DNA from: Torreya grandis
Taxonomy: Eukaryota > Streptophyta > Pinopsida > Cupressales > Taxaceae
Reading direction: 5' to 3'
DNA: 64,000 nucleotides
Assembly (NCBI GenBank): GCA_037957365.1
Contig: JARHVA010002127.1
Location: 1,735,001-1,799,000, forward strand
The notes under the pieces: model-generated
Databases searched by the model: none
Seen by the model: the letters and a program-made list of their open reading frames with translations, nothing else
What the model was told of the DNA's origin: nothing
Position numbers and translations under genes: made by a program
In this document: positions 46,741-57,054 of the stretch, piece by piece
Numbering within the stretch: the stretch's first letter is position 1
Layout of the letters: each line of letters starts with the position of its first letter

Positions 46741-48250
46741 ATGGCTCAAGGACCCTAGGGTAATTCTTTCAGTCCCTTGAATTTGACTCTACCTCTGCAT
46801 GAGCTTCCACGCAGTTCAAAGAAGAATTTCCCCAATTTTTTTGGTGATGGAAAGGTTCATCCTGATGAACACATTATAACTTTTAGCATAGCCTGTGGTG
46901 TAATAGGGGTGGAATTTAAAGATATAGCACTCAGGCTATTCATAGAGACACTACAAGGTGCTACTGTAGACTGGTTCTACCACCTGTAGGCTAGGTCAGT
47001 GACTGATTGGGACACTCTGAAAGACAAATTTGAAATCAGGTTCAAGCCTGTAGAAGATGCACATGCCTTACTGGCCCAGCTCACTCAGATGAAGAAAGAG
47101 CCTCATGAGCCTATAAGGGATTTTATTGCCAGGTTTGACAAGATGAGGCACAAGATTCCCATGGTCACCCAGCCGACACCTCAAAACCTCAAATGCTTCT
47201 TCATCAACTCACAACTACCTCAAGTGAGTTTCTTACTGAGACAGGCTAGACACATAGACCTTGTTGCTACTCAGGACTTGGCTACTAAGGTATAAAATGA
47301 CCTTATCTTGGCAAAAAAAATAAGGAGAGACCCTAATAAAGGTAAATCCTCTTCATCTTTTGAGTACTCTCCTACAGTCACTACTGACCCAATGGTACAA
47401 AAGCTAGCAAATGAAATGCTAGCTCTCAAAAAGCAAATGGTGCAAGGGATGTCATCTACTCATGTATACAGAGATATGCCTAGGAGGACATTCCAGAATT
47501 AGGTGTACCAAGGCAATACTACCAGGAATCAGGGACAACAAAATTTCTTTCCTCCCCCACAGAGGAATCTCGCCCTTGAAGTGCCTCCAAACAACTCGGC
47601 AGTTGGATATCTTGAAGCTGAAGCAAATTTTTCATTCTAGTCTGAGTTAAATCCTAAAGATGATGCTAATCTCTTCACTGAGGAAGAAGAAGAATTAGCT
47701 GGTGACTCCCTTATTGGTTTCTTGAACTATCAAGTTGAACCTAAAAGTGAAGGCCATGCAGCTGAGGGGTCGTATGCTGTATTCACTCGATCTAAGAATT
47801 AATCAGCTCAAAAATCTGATAAAGAGAAAGTAGAGGAGCGACCTCAATCAACAATTTCAATTGCTAAGTAGGGATCCACTCTTTCTTTCTAGCCAAAGGA
47901 CCCGGTGGTTTCAAGAAAGGTAAGTACCCCAAATGCCCCTACGCCTTCTACTTCAATTTCGTAGTCCAATCCTCCCCCTTTAAAAAATAATAATAATGAA
48001 CTCACATCCTCTGCTCTTAGCTCATTCCAGACATTTGATATCATTGACCATATAAAAAGAACCAAAATTCAAATGTCTAAATTTGAATTTCTCCAGTCCC
48101 ATCCTGAGCAGTTAGACAGACTGGTTCAATGTGTTAAAAACCAAAACATCTCTATTAAATGAATGATTCCCAAAGTGACACATGATGTTGCCAAAAATGC
48201 ACCCACTAGGAACAACCTTGTCACCGCTCCCCCTGCTACTCTTGGTAGGA
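46741..48250 (+). pseudogene. Element C gag (no zinc knuckle seen)
   Basis: The likely start is MAQGP at 46741, in frame with LNLTLPLHELPRSSKKNF, and it lies soon after the PBS. The gag core reads FFGDGKVHPDEHIITFSI, LRLFIETLQGATVDWFYHL, VTDWDTLKDKFEIRF, LTQMKKEPHEPIRDFIARF. After this come KKIRRDPNKGKSSSSF and an Asn/Gln-rich stretch (TRNQGQQNFFPPPQ), an acidic patch (LFTEEEEELAGDS) and AVFTRSKN. No CCHC motif was seen. Stops interrupt it at several places, and the protease follows in another frame. Confidence 0.85.
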
Positions 48251-48254
48251 CTGA

Positions 48255-48601
48255 ACCTTTTTGTCACATTGCTGATAAATGGACATAAGCTCAATAATTA
48301 CATCATTGATTCTGGAGCTTTAGACAATGTCATGCCTACTAAAGTGGCTAAATCCCTTGGTCTCACACTGACCAAGACATTTGAGAGATGTTTCTCCATG
48401 GAGAATAAGCAAGTCCCATTGCTGGGACAAATCAAAGATGACCAATTTGCATTTACAGCCTTCCTAGACAAGAGAATCAAGATGACTGTCTTGGTGGCTG
48501 ACGTCTCAGCATCTTATGGCATTTTGCTTGGACAAAATTTATGCAAGGACATGGGAGGAGAATTAAGCATGGATCTATCTGAGGCAGGGATCCCTGTTTA
48601 A
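48255..48601 (+). pseudogene. Element C retropepsin-like protease
   Basis: The frame reads LFVTLLINGHKLNNYIIDSG, then ALDNVMPTKVAKSLGLTL, then FAFTAFLDKRIKMTVLVADV, ASYGILLGQNLCKDMGGEL. The D-S-G-A box is intact, unlike A and B. It is one frame away from the end of gag, so a frameshift lies near 48255, and a stop at 48599 separates it from the next frame. It would release gag-pol products. Confidence 0.88.
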
Positions 48602-48604
48602 GGC

Positions 48605-49250
48605 ATGATGAAGAGATTGCTCCTTGAAAAGAAAGCAAAATATGTGGTCACTCAGACATCAGCCCCTGAAGCTCAAATTCTTTTTGAATCCACAGGTATG
48701 GGTAATTATTTTCTATTTATAGATGAAGTGCATGAAACACTTGAAATTATCAACTCAAAAATCAATTCAACAAGAACAACAAAAAAATTGGTAGGCTGCA
48801 GTACAGACCAAGAAGGATTCTCTATTTCTAATGAAGGAAAGTCTAAAAAAAAGTCAGTATCAGATAAAATATGGACTTTGAAATTTGATGGTAACTATTC
48901 TTCTACCGGTTTAGGGGATGAGATTGTTTTGATGTCTCCTCAAGGAGATATGTTCCCTTCATCTTATAAATTACAGTTCAGCAACACTAATAATACAGCT
49001 GAATATGAATCTTTGTTGCTGGGCATGAAGGCTACTAAAAAAAAAGGCATCAAGTTTCTTCATGCCAAAGGGGATGTTGAATTAGTAGTTTGTCAAGTGA
49101 GGAATTTATATCAAACTAAGAATGAAATATTACGCCACTATCGTAACTTGGTTTAGGACCAAATTGAAAGTTTTGATGCTTTCAACATTTTTTCCATACC
49201 TAGAGAGTCTAATGACAGAGCTGATGCACTTGATGTTTCAGGAACTCTCT
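48605..49250 (+). pseudogene. Element C archaeal-like RNase H (aRNH) between protease and RT
   Basis: After a linker of about 87 residues the domain starts at about 48866: IWTLKFDGNYSSTGLGDEIV (first Asp), LQFSNTNNTAEYESLLLGM (Glu), FLHAKGDVELVVCQVRNL (next Asp). After a stop near 49154 it continues SNDRADALDVSGTLL, which carries the fourth acidic residue. All catalytic positions are present. This is the clearest aRNH in the window. It is followed by a linker and then RT, so the order PR-aRNH-RT is direct and not due to rearrangement of separate elements. Confidence 0.88.
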
Positions 49251-49570
49251 TAGTATCTCATTCAGATTTCAAAGAAGACAGGTATACCATTGAGCTGGTT
49301 TATAGACCAAGTGTTCCTGACAATGCTGATAATTGGCAAGTGTTCAATGATGATCATCAAATCATTGCCTTCTTGGAATGAAAAGATAATTTTGAATAGC
49401 TATGTTTTGAAGGTAGTGAACCTCAGAAGAATGAATCTGTGTCTGAATTCAGCTCAAATATAAATGAAGAATTCTTGCAGCTGAAAGGAAACAAAATTCC
49501 CAAAGGTCTGGTTTCTCTTGAAAAGTTGTTTGACAAACATGATAGATTCATTAAACAACAGTAAATAGAC
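49250..49570 (+). other. Element C linker between aRNH and RT
   Basis: A decayed coding linker (YTIELVYRPSVPDNADNW, then IPKGLVSLEKLFDKHDR) similar to the linkers in B and D. Two stops lie at 49379-49400 and one at 49561. Confidence 0.6.
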
Positions 49571-50600
49571 TTGAGTTTCTCTCAAGGATTCGATCAAGTG
49601 AATCTGTCTACTGAAGGAAATCCCAAGATGATCATTATTGGTAAGTGCTGCACCCCTGAAGAAAGATTCAAGTTCACTTCTTTACTCTGTCAATACATGG
49701 ATGTCTTAGCATATTCTTATGAAGACTTGAAGTCTCTTAGACCAGATGAAATCTACCATAACATTCCTCTCAAGGCCGACTCAATGCCATACAAGCAAAA
49801 ATCTAGATTGTATAATCAAAAAATATTAGGTACTATTCTGTCTGAGATACAAAAGATGTTAAATGCTAGAATCATCTTCCCAATCCATCATTCTACATGG
49901 ATTGCAAACATAGTGCCTGTAAGGAAGAAGAATGGTGAAATTCGTATTTGTGTAGATTTCAAAAATCTAAATCAAGCATCTTTGAAGGATAATTATTCTT
50001 TGCCAATTATGGATCAAGTGCTTCAAACAGTGACAGGTGCAGAGATGTTATCAATGCTGGATGGCTTCTTAGGTTATAATCAAGTTGAATTTGGTGAAGT
50101 AGACCAACACAAGATTGCATTCACCGCACCTTGGGGTACATTTACATATAGGAGAATGCCTTTTGGTCTAATAAATGCTGGTGCTACTTTTCAGAGAGAT
50201 GGATCTAGCTTTCAAAGATGAGATTGGTAAATTCATAGTGGTATACCTTGATGATTTGACTATCTTTTCAAAGCATTGATCTGATCATGTATGCCACCTA
50301 CAACAAGTGTTGGAGCGCTGCTGCTAGAATGGTATTTTCTTAAATCTTAAAAAGTCTATTTTTGGAGTAACAAAGGGGAAACTCCTTAGACACATTGTGT
50401 CTAAAGAAGGCATAAAAATTGACTCAGATAGAGTCAAGTCTATTCAAGAGATTAATCTACCTAAAAATAAGAATGTTATTCATTATTTTTTTGAAAAGGT
50501 GAATTTCTTATGGAGATTCATTTCCAAATTTGCTGAGAAGACTAGACACATTATGAATATGATGAAAGGGAAGACCGTTTTTAGCTAGACTAGAGAAGGT
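49571..50600 (+). pseudogene. Element C reverse transcriptase
   Basis: A 216-codon ORF holds KCCTPEERFKFTSLLCQYMD, HNIPLKADSMPYKQKSR, PVRKKNGEIRICVDF, LKDNYSLPIMDQVLQTVTG, FLGYNQVEFGEVDQHKIAF and RMPFGLINAGATFQR. A 2-base deletion near 50195 shifts the frame, after which DLAFKDEIGKFIVVYLDD, then LTIFSKH shows an intact YLDD box. The thumb (IFGVTKGKLLRHIVSKEGI, then NVIHYFFEKVNFLWRFI) follows with stops. It is inactive in the present form because of the frameshift and stops. Confidence 0.93.
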
Positions 50601-50639
50601 AAATCAACATTTCAGGATATCAAAACTGCCATCGTTCAT

Positions 50640-50960
50640 GCCCCTACCTTGGTTTGCCCAAATTACAACAAAGATTTCATCATATACAGTTATGCATCTG
50701 AACACACTCTTTCAGTGATTCTTGTTCAACAGGACAAGGAAGGTATGGAATATCCTATCTCTTTCATGAGTTATCCTCTCAAAACTCATGAGATGAAATA
50801 TTCAAATATAGAGAAGCATGCTTATGCCTTGGTGAAAGCAGTCAAACATTTTTGCTTCTATATTTTGAATTCACATACTACTACCTTAGTGCCTGATACT
50901 ACAGTCAAGTCTATATTAACTCAGCAGGAGTTTGGCATGAAAAGAGGTAATTAGATTGCA
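50640..50960 (+). pseudogene. Element C ordinary (gypsy) RNase H, first Asp is Tyr
   Basis: The open frame runs NYNKDFIIYSYASEHTLSVI, LVQQDKEGMEYPISFMSY, SNIEKHAYALVKAVKHFCF, VPDTTVKSILTQQEFG. The domain is otherwise well preserved, yet the residue equal to the first catalytic Asp (Y-x-D-A-S) is Tyr (TAT). Glu of IEKHAYAL and the later Asp remain. With B (Tyr), D (Cys) and A (Phe) this argues for an ancestral loss. Confidence 0.88.
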
Positions 50961-51069
50961 AAGATCCAAGAGTTTGATCTAGACATCAAGCTGACAAAGC
51001 TAATCAGGGGTAAAGGCCTATGCCAATTAATTACTGACAATAAGATAGAAGATACACATCATGAAGAAA

Positions 51070-52373
51070 TTGAAGTGGAAGAGATACCAACAGTCCTTTT
51101 TGTCTCCACTACCAATGAGTGGTATTCAAATATTGCTCATTTCCTTACTTATGGTGAATGTCTTACTCATTTGTCTTATAAAGAAAGGAGGACTATCAAG
51201 TTGAAAGCTGCCAATTTTGTCTTGTGGGACAATGGCTTGTACAAGAGAAGCATAGATAGAGTATTACTTTGTTGTATAGACAAAAAACAACAAAGCTAGC
51301 TTTTGAAATCTTTCCACAATCTAGCCTGTGGAAGACATTTTTTCGCTTCTGTGACTGCTCACAAGATTCTGCGAGCCAGGTATTATTGGCCAACTCTTTT
51401 CCAAGATGCACATAAGTGGGTGAAAAAATGTGAACTCTATTAGCAATTTGTTGGAAGACCCAAGTTAGCTGCTATGCCTCTCAAGCCAGTGATCATAGAA
51501 GAACCTTTCCAACAATGGGGACTTGATTTTATTGGGACCATAAACCGATCTTCAAGTGTTGGACATGATTATGTCCTTACAAAAATTGACTATTTCACCA
51601 AGTGGGTAGAAGTAATCCCAACTAAGCATGCTACTTCAAAAGTTGTATGCAACTTCCTCAAAGAGAATATCATTTCTAGGTTTGGAGTTTCAATCAAAAT
51701 TGTTACTGATAATGCAGCTTGTTTCACCTCTCAAGAAATTACACAATTTTGTTTCTATTATGTAATTACACTTTCTCACTCTTCTGATTATTTTTTACAA
51801 GGGAATGGACAAGCTAACTTCAGTAATAAGAATTTGGTAACTATTATCAAGAAGCTAGTAGATGACAATAAAAAAACATGGCATAAAGCATTGGTTGATG
51901 CTCTGTGGGCAGACAGAATCACACCAAAAAGGGCAATTGGTATGTCTCCTTTTCAACTTCTTTATGGTATCAATGCTGAGATACCAATCACCTTAAAATT
52001 GCCAACCTTGAAATTGGCAAAGGCAATTGAAGATCAGACATAAGAAAGCTCTCTTGATAAAAGAATCTTGTGCCTGACTGAGCTAGAGGAACAGAGAACC
52101 ATGGTGGTAGAAAGAATTGTTGCTCATCAAAGTCTGGTAAAGAAACTCTTTGACCAAAAGACCATAAATCATGATTTCTAGATTGGAGATCAAGTCCTAC
52201 TGTGGGACAAAAGGAGAGAACCAAAGGGGATGCATGGAAAGTTTGACTCCCTTTGGAGAGGCCCATTTATAATTCAACACATTGGTGAAAACAACTTTCT
52301 GCTAAAATATCAAGATGGCACACTCTTTTCCCTACCTCATAATGGGCAGCATCTGAAACACTTCAACAATTGA
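51070..52373 (+). pseudogene. Element C integrase with GPY/F tail
   Basis: The frame begins EEIPTVLFVSTTNEWYSN. An H2C2 finger is seen in FHNLACGRHFFASVTAHK and CELY, a stop, QF (the second Cys of the pair seems lost). The core has WGLDFIGTINRSSSVGHDYV, KIDYFTKWVEV (first Asp), IVTDNAACFTS (second Asp) and GNGQANFSNKNLVTII, where the catalytic Glu is Asn. The GPY/F module (GDQVLLWDKRREPKGMHGKF, then WRGPFIIQHIGENNFLL) ends at 52373. Stops near 51297, 51440, 52040 and 52180 break the frame. Confidence 0.92.
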
Positions 52374-52584
52374 AGTATCAGATCATTGCATATGTATATA
52401 TGTATATTTGTACAGTTTTTAATTATTTTTTATTTTGTATGTTTCCATTTTTGATGCCTTTCATTTCTGGGTAGCATGACTCTTTAGCCCAATGACACAC
52501 TTCAAGGCACTATAGATTCTAGTTTCTACTCCCCTCAGTTGTTCCAAGTTCTCATTTGAAGGAAGTTCCCCAACATGAGCCAAC
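52374..52584 (+). other. Element C 3' non-coding segment, no clear polypurine tract
   Basis: The segment runs from integrase stop to 3' LTR. The LTR is preceded by CAACATGAGCCAAC, not the usual purine run. The nearest purine-rich word is GAAGGAAG about 20 bases upstream. Confidence 0.5.
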
Positions 52585-52904
52585 TGTTGTCCCCCAAAAA
52601 ATGTCACTCTTTTCGGGACAACATTTGAACTATTTTGGTCCTACAGACCAAAATTGTCTCTTCCCTTTTCCAAATTTGTCCTGGGCATTCAAATTCCTCC
52701 TTTTTCAAGCTTCTCAAAAATCTACAGACTCAGTAGGTCAAGTTCAATGGGCTTTTATAGGTTGAAAACTACAGACTTGGTTTCTACAGACTCTGCAGGC
52801 TTAAATCTATGGACTCTGCAAACAGGTTCATTTCTACAAGTTCAACGGGCTTCACAACTTCTATAGGTGGGTTAAATCAAAAGAATCAATTTCTAACAAT
52901 TGGT

Positions 52905-53255
52905 CATTTTCAAAATTGGTTCATCGCCTTGGTTCAAACATAAATGTCCATCGACAAGCATCAACAACAACTTCAACGTTTGGTTCATCCTTTGGTTCAA
53001 CGTCAAATGGTTCAAAGGCGGGTTCAATCGAGAAGTTCAATGCTTTGTTTCAACATTTGGTTCATCCACTTTGTTTCAATGCTTTGATTCATTATTTGGT
53101 TCAATCAAATGGTTTGTTAGTTGGTTCAAGGCTTTATTTGAACCGTTGAACCAAAACTTGGTTCAACGGTTGGTTCAACGTCTTGGTTCAACGAAAAAGT
53201 TCAAAGCCATGGTTCAATGGAACGGTTCAACAGTTGGTTCATCGCCAAAGTTCAA
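52905..53255 (+). repeat. GGTTCA word cluster in element C 3' LTR
   Basis: The counterpart of 44790-45150, with the same order of GGTTCA, GTTTCA and TGAACC words. Confidence 0.8.
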
Positions 53256-53770
53256 AGAGTTTCTCGAAAAAGTTCAAAGGCCATTCAAAGACTACCCGAA
53301 GGGTAGATACCCTTGTGAGAGGCTCTTCTTGACTCAAAATGAGTCATTTTTTAAGGCCTGAAAGGGCAAGTTCAATCCAGAAAAGTGCCAAATAGAAAAT
53401 TCAAAATAGGACAAAGGAATGATGTGCCCAAAAAGGTCAAATTCAACACAGTGAACTAGCCATTGATTCTTTAAACATACAGACCAAAATAAATTCACAA
53501 ATTTCAAGGCCAAGACCAGCAGAAAGTGGGGAAAGAACAGAACAGCAAACTGAATCCAGGACCCGATTCAATTAACCAAAAAAGGAGGAACGATGAAGAT
53601 AAGATCAGATCACCAGGTGGAAATTGAAAGTTACAAACTTTCAATAAGCATGACTTGTTTCCCTACATTGATAAAATCAAATGGGTAAAATGCCCCTAAG
53701 TTCTAGCGTGTCTTCTTAACAGATTCCAACGCAAAATGATGTATTACTGTTCCTGAGTCCTTAAAGAGGC

Positions 53771-53779
53771 TATATAAGG
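53771..53779 (+). promoter_or_regulatory. TATA box in element C 3' LTR
   Basis: TATATAAGG, the same site as 45669 in the 5' LTR. Confidence 0.6.
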
Positions 53780-54392
53780 GACTCTCTTCTATTGTAATCA
53801 GTATCTCTTTTTTGACAATTAGAACAAAACTCTGCCAAAATTGTAAGGCATTACTGAGACTTTGAGCTTAGATTGCTGATCATATTTTGTTACTGGAATA
53901 AGAAAGCAAGTGGTTTTTTAGACTTTGTGTTGTAATATCTTTGTTGTTGATGAAACTGTTCTTATGTCTTTTTCTTCAATATATCTTCTGTTCTTTTAAT
54001 TCAACAAACAAAATTAGTGATAGCAGTCAAGAAGGTGTCCTAAAGATTCAACTGTGGAGAGACTTTATGCCCCCATAATTGCCTTTAGTGTGTTTTCTTT
54101 TCATTTTTGTGTAAAGGACCTTGAGGCGACTTTATGCCCTCATTGTCCTTCGTATCTTACTCTTGAGCAATCCAGGTGAAACTTTATGCTGCATCTCGAT
54201 TTGCTGGTTATTACATCATTTGATACATTTTGTTGTTACTACCAGGAGTATTCTTGTGGTTTGCTGAATAGTACTTCTGAAAGAAGAGTATTGTCTATCA
54301 TTTCCCCTGAGTTTTTCCTTTGATCTGTATGCATCATCTCTGAAGAAAGAGAGATGGATGGTTTGTCCTACCCATGAGTATTATTTTCTATT

Positions 54393-54396
<4 letters not shown>

Positions 54397-54444
<48 letters not shown>
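54397..54444. repeat. (TA)n run in element C 3' LTR
   Basis: About 48 bases of TA, twice the length of the 5' LTR copy. Confidence 0.95.
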
Positions 54445-54445
<1 letters not shown>

Positions 54446-54598
54446 CATACCTATAGAGAACCTCCCCTTGATGAGAGGAGAGATCAGTGTCTTTCTGATG
54501 TGGTAAAACTACACATTTGGATGACTAATCTTCATACTTTGGCTGATCAAACCTATTTTGTTTATCAATACGCTGATCGACAAAATATTCAACCAACA

Positions 54599-54603
54599 TA
54601 GTA
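54599..54603 (+). other. Target-site duplication of element C, right
   Basis: TAGTA, the partner of GAGTA at 44391-44395. Element B coding resumes at once (VENRSPLDGVIDLFL). Confidence 0.6.
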
Positions 54604-55500
54604 GAAAATAGATCACCTTTGGATGGAGTTATAGATTTGTTTCTTGATGAGTGGGATTCCACTTTGCATGATCATGATATTTATAATATAATTGAATAAG
54701 GACTCATTGTGTATTGCCTTCATGAGAATAATGTACTAATTTTAGCCATGGTTAAGGATGATGAATCTAGTGAATGTTTGTGGCAATTGTACTTTGATGG
54801 ATCAAAGAATAAACATGATACCAAAGCTGGAATGATGTTAGTTTATCCAATAAATCAAAGGTATTTATCTTCTATTAAATTTTAGTTTGGTTGTTCAAAC
54901 AATGTTGCTGAGTATGAAGCACTAGTTCATGGTTTGCAGTGGGCTAAGAAGATGAAAGTCAATTCCTTACAAGTTTTTGGTGATAGTGAACTTATAGTTC
55001 ACCAAGTAAGAGGTTTAAATATATGTAACTTTTTTTTTGATTAAATATTTCAATCATAGAATATGAGACTTATTTGAATATTTTCAATCTTTTAACATTT
55101 AGGCAATACCAAGAGGCAAGAATAAACATGCAGATAGATTGGCTACCATTGGGTCATAATTTAACATTCCAACTGATATAAAGAGTGAGAAATTTTAGTT
55201 ACATATAAAGGTGGTTGTAAGGCCTTCTATTCTATATAATCATGATAATTGGTTGGTGTTTGAAGATGATAATCAAATTGTGAGATTCTTGCAAGAGGAG
55301 GTTGAGTTTTCTTCAAAAAATCAATCAAAATATTTGTAGCAGTATGGTGATCAAGTTGTGAAACTAAAAACAAATAATTTTCCCAAGGGATTGGTCACAC
55401 TTAAGAACATTTTCAGTGGTGATGACGAGTTAAGGAAGGATAAATCATCCTTGTCAACAAAATAAGATCACTATGCCAATGTAGAGATTATAGCTAGTAA
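54604..55500 (+). pseudogene. Element B archaeal-like RNase H (aRNH) and linker
   Basis: After SPLDGVIDLFLDEWDS the domain reads LWQLYFDGSKNKHDTKAGMM (first Asp), FGCSNNVAEYEALVHGLQWA (Glu), LQVFGDSELIVHQVRGL (Asp), and after a frameshift RGKNKHADRLATIG (fourth acidic site). All four are kept although the region has stops and a T-run indel near 55030. A linker (FPKGLVTLKNIFSGDDE) precedes RT. Together with the protease at 43610-44390 it shows PR-aRNH-RT order in B once C is removed. Confidence 0.85.
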
Positions 55501-55504
55501 GATT

Positions 55505-56490
55505 TTGAAGTTGGGTAAGGTATGCACTCCTTCACAAAAAGAAGCTTTTATTGAGTTATACACAAGTTTTATTCATGTATTTTCATGTAAATATAGTTAT
55601 CTTGATGGATTTTACCCAAGTTTATCTCAACGCACCATTGAGTTAGAGGCTGAAACTAAACCACTGAGAAAAAGACAAAGACCCATTAATCCTAAGCTTG
55701 AGCCTTTGATGAGAGCTGAGCTTCACAAGCTCATAGAGTCAACTATTAGATTTCTAATTAAGCACTCAACTTGGGTGGTAAATATTATTCTAGTACAAAA
55801 TAGGAATGGTGAGATTAGATTGTGTGTTGACTTCTATGATTTGAACAGGGCTTCACTTAAAGATCACTCTCTATTGCCATCAATGGAATAAATTTTATAG
55901 TTAGTTGTAGATTCAGAGAGATTTTCTATGTTGGATGGATATAGTGGTTACAATAATATTTTGATCAAGGAAGAGGACCAATTTAAGACAACCTTCGCAA
56001 CCAAGTGGGGGACTTTTGCATACATAAAGATGTCATTTGATTTATCTAATGCTGGATAAACCTTTCAGAGAGCCATGGATATGAGATTCCAAGGCCTTCT
56101 TAACAAGTTTGTACTTATTTATTTGAATGATATAACAGTGTTTTAAAAGAGTGCAGAGGATCACATAGTTCATTTCAAGTAAGTGTTCAAAAGGTGTAGG
56201 CAATTTGGGGTATCTCTAAATCCCAAAAAGTGTCTTCTCGGTTCATGAAGGTAAGTTCCTTATACATGTGTTTTCAAATTATGGTTTAATTATATATTAT
56301 AAAATTTAAACTCCATTATTTCACTCTCCTTACCTAAACACAAAAATGCTATGCAAATATTCTTTGGGAAAATCAACTTCAGAAGGACATATATTTCAGA
56401 TTTTGTCATTTTTTCTAAGCCACTTACAACCATGCTAAAGAAGAATTAGAGATTCATTTGGTTCAAAGAATGAGTTAAAAGTTTTGAAGA
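55505..56490 (+). pseudogene. Element B reverse transcriptase (YLND)
   Basis: A 128-codon ORF has KVCTPSQKEAFIELYTSF, ETKPLRKRQRPINPKLEPL, LVQNRNGEIRLCVDFYDLN and KDHSLLPSME. After stops come FSMLDGYSGYNNILIKEED, TTFATKWGTFAYIKMSF and KFVLIYLNDITVF. The catalytic box has Asn for the first Asp. The thumb follows (KHKNAMQIFFGKINFRRTYI). It is inactive. Confidence 0.9.
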
Positions 56491-56499
56491 TATTAAGAA

Positions 56500-56960
56500 G
56501 GCCATAGCTAGTTCTCCTCCTCTTATAAATTTATATTTCACAAAATATTTCATTTTGTATACATATGCCAACATGGACACCATTTCAGGCATTCTTATGC
56601 AACAAAATCATGAGGTTTTGGATCAGCCAATAACTTTCTTTAGTAAAGGATTGGAGGAGTATGAAACAAGGTATTCTTTTGTTTAAAAACATGTTCTTTT
56701 AGTTATAAGGTCTTTTAAAAAGTTTAGATACTTTTTGTCTAATAATAAGATATGCCTAATGGTTTTTCATCCAAGCATCAAGGAGTTCCTTTTGAACAAA
56801 TATATAAATAAGAAGAGAGCTAGTTGGATAACCAAGGTAATGGAGTATGATGTGGAAATTAAGGTCACAAAAATACTTAGAGGCAAATGACTTTGTGATC
56901 ATTTAGCTCAAGACTTACAAGAGACTAATGAGGTTTTTTTAGTGTCAAATGATGAAAAAG
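56500..56960 (+). pseudogene. Element B ordinary (gypsy) RNase H, first Asp is Tyr
   Basis: The frame gives INLYFTKYFILYTYANMDTI, then LMQQNHEVLDQPITFFSKGL, RYSFV, a stop, KHVLLVIRSFKKFRYFLS. The first catalytic Asp position is Tyr (TAT), as in C. Later parts include RASWITKVMEYDVEIKVTKI. Few stops are present, so the missing Asp is not explained by general damage. Confidence 0.8.
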
Positions 56961-57054
56961 TTACAACTAGTCATACCTCACCTTCTAGCTGGTTTCATGA
57001 CTTAGTAAGCTATATCCAAGATGGTATTTATCCATCTCATCTAAGTTCTTAAAA

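Larger units (their letters stand above)
44396..54598 (+). mobile_element. Element C: dual-RNase H Ty3/gypsy element, youngest layer of the nest
   Basis: A full-length element of about 10.2 kb with two LTRs (44396-46458, 52585-54598), PBS and all domains in order gag-PR-aRNH-RT-RNH-INT. It interrupts element B between protease and aRNH, flanked by a 5-base near-duplication. It has the longest surviving ORFs in the window, but also roughly a dozen stops and at least two frameshifts, so it is not autonomous. Confidence 0.93.
52585..54598 (+). repeat. Element C 3' LTR
   Basis: It matches the 5' LTR from TGTTGTCCCCC to CCAACA. It lacks the 85-base duplication, has a longer TA run (54397-54444) with a small insertion after it, and shows mainly C/T and G/A differences. 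Confidence 0.95.
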
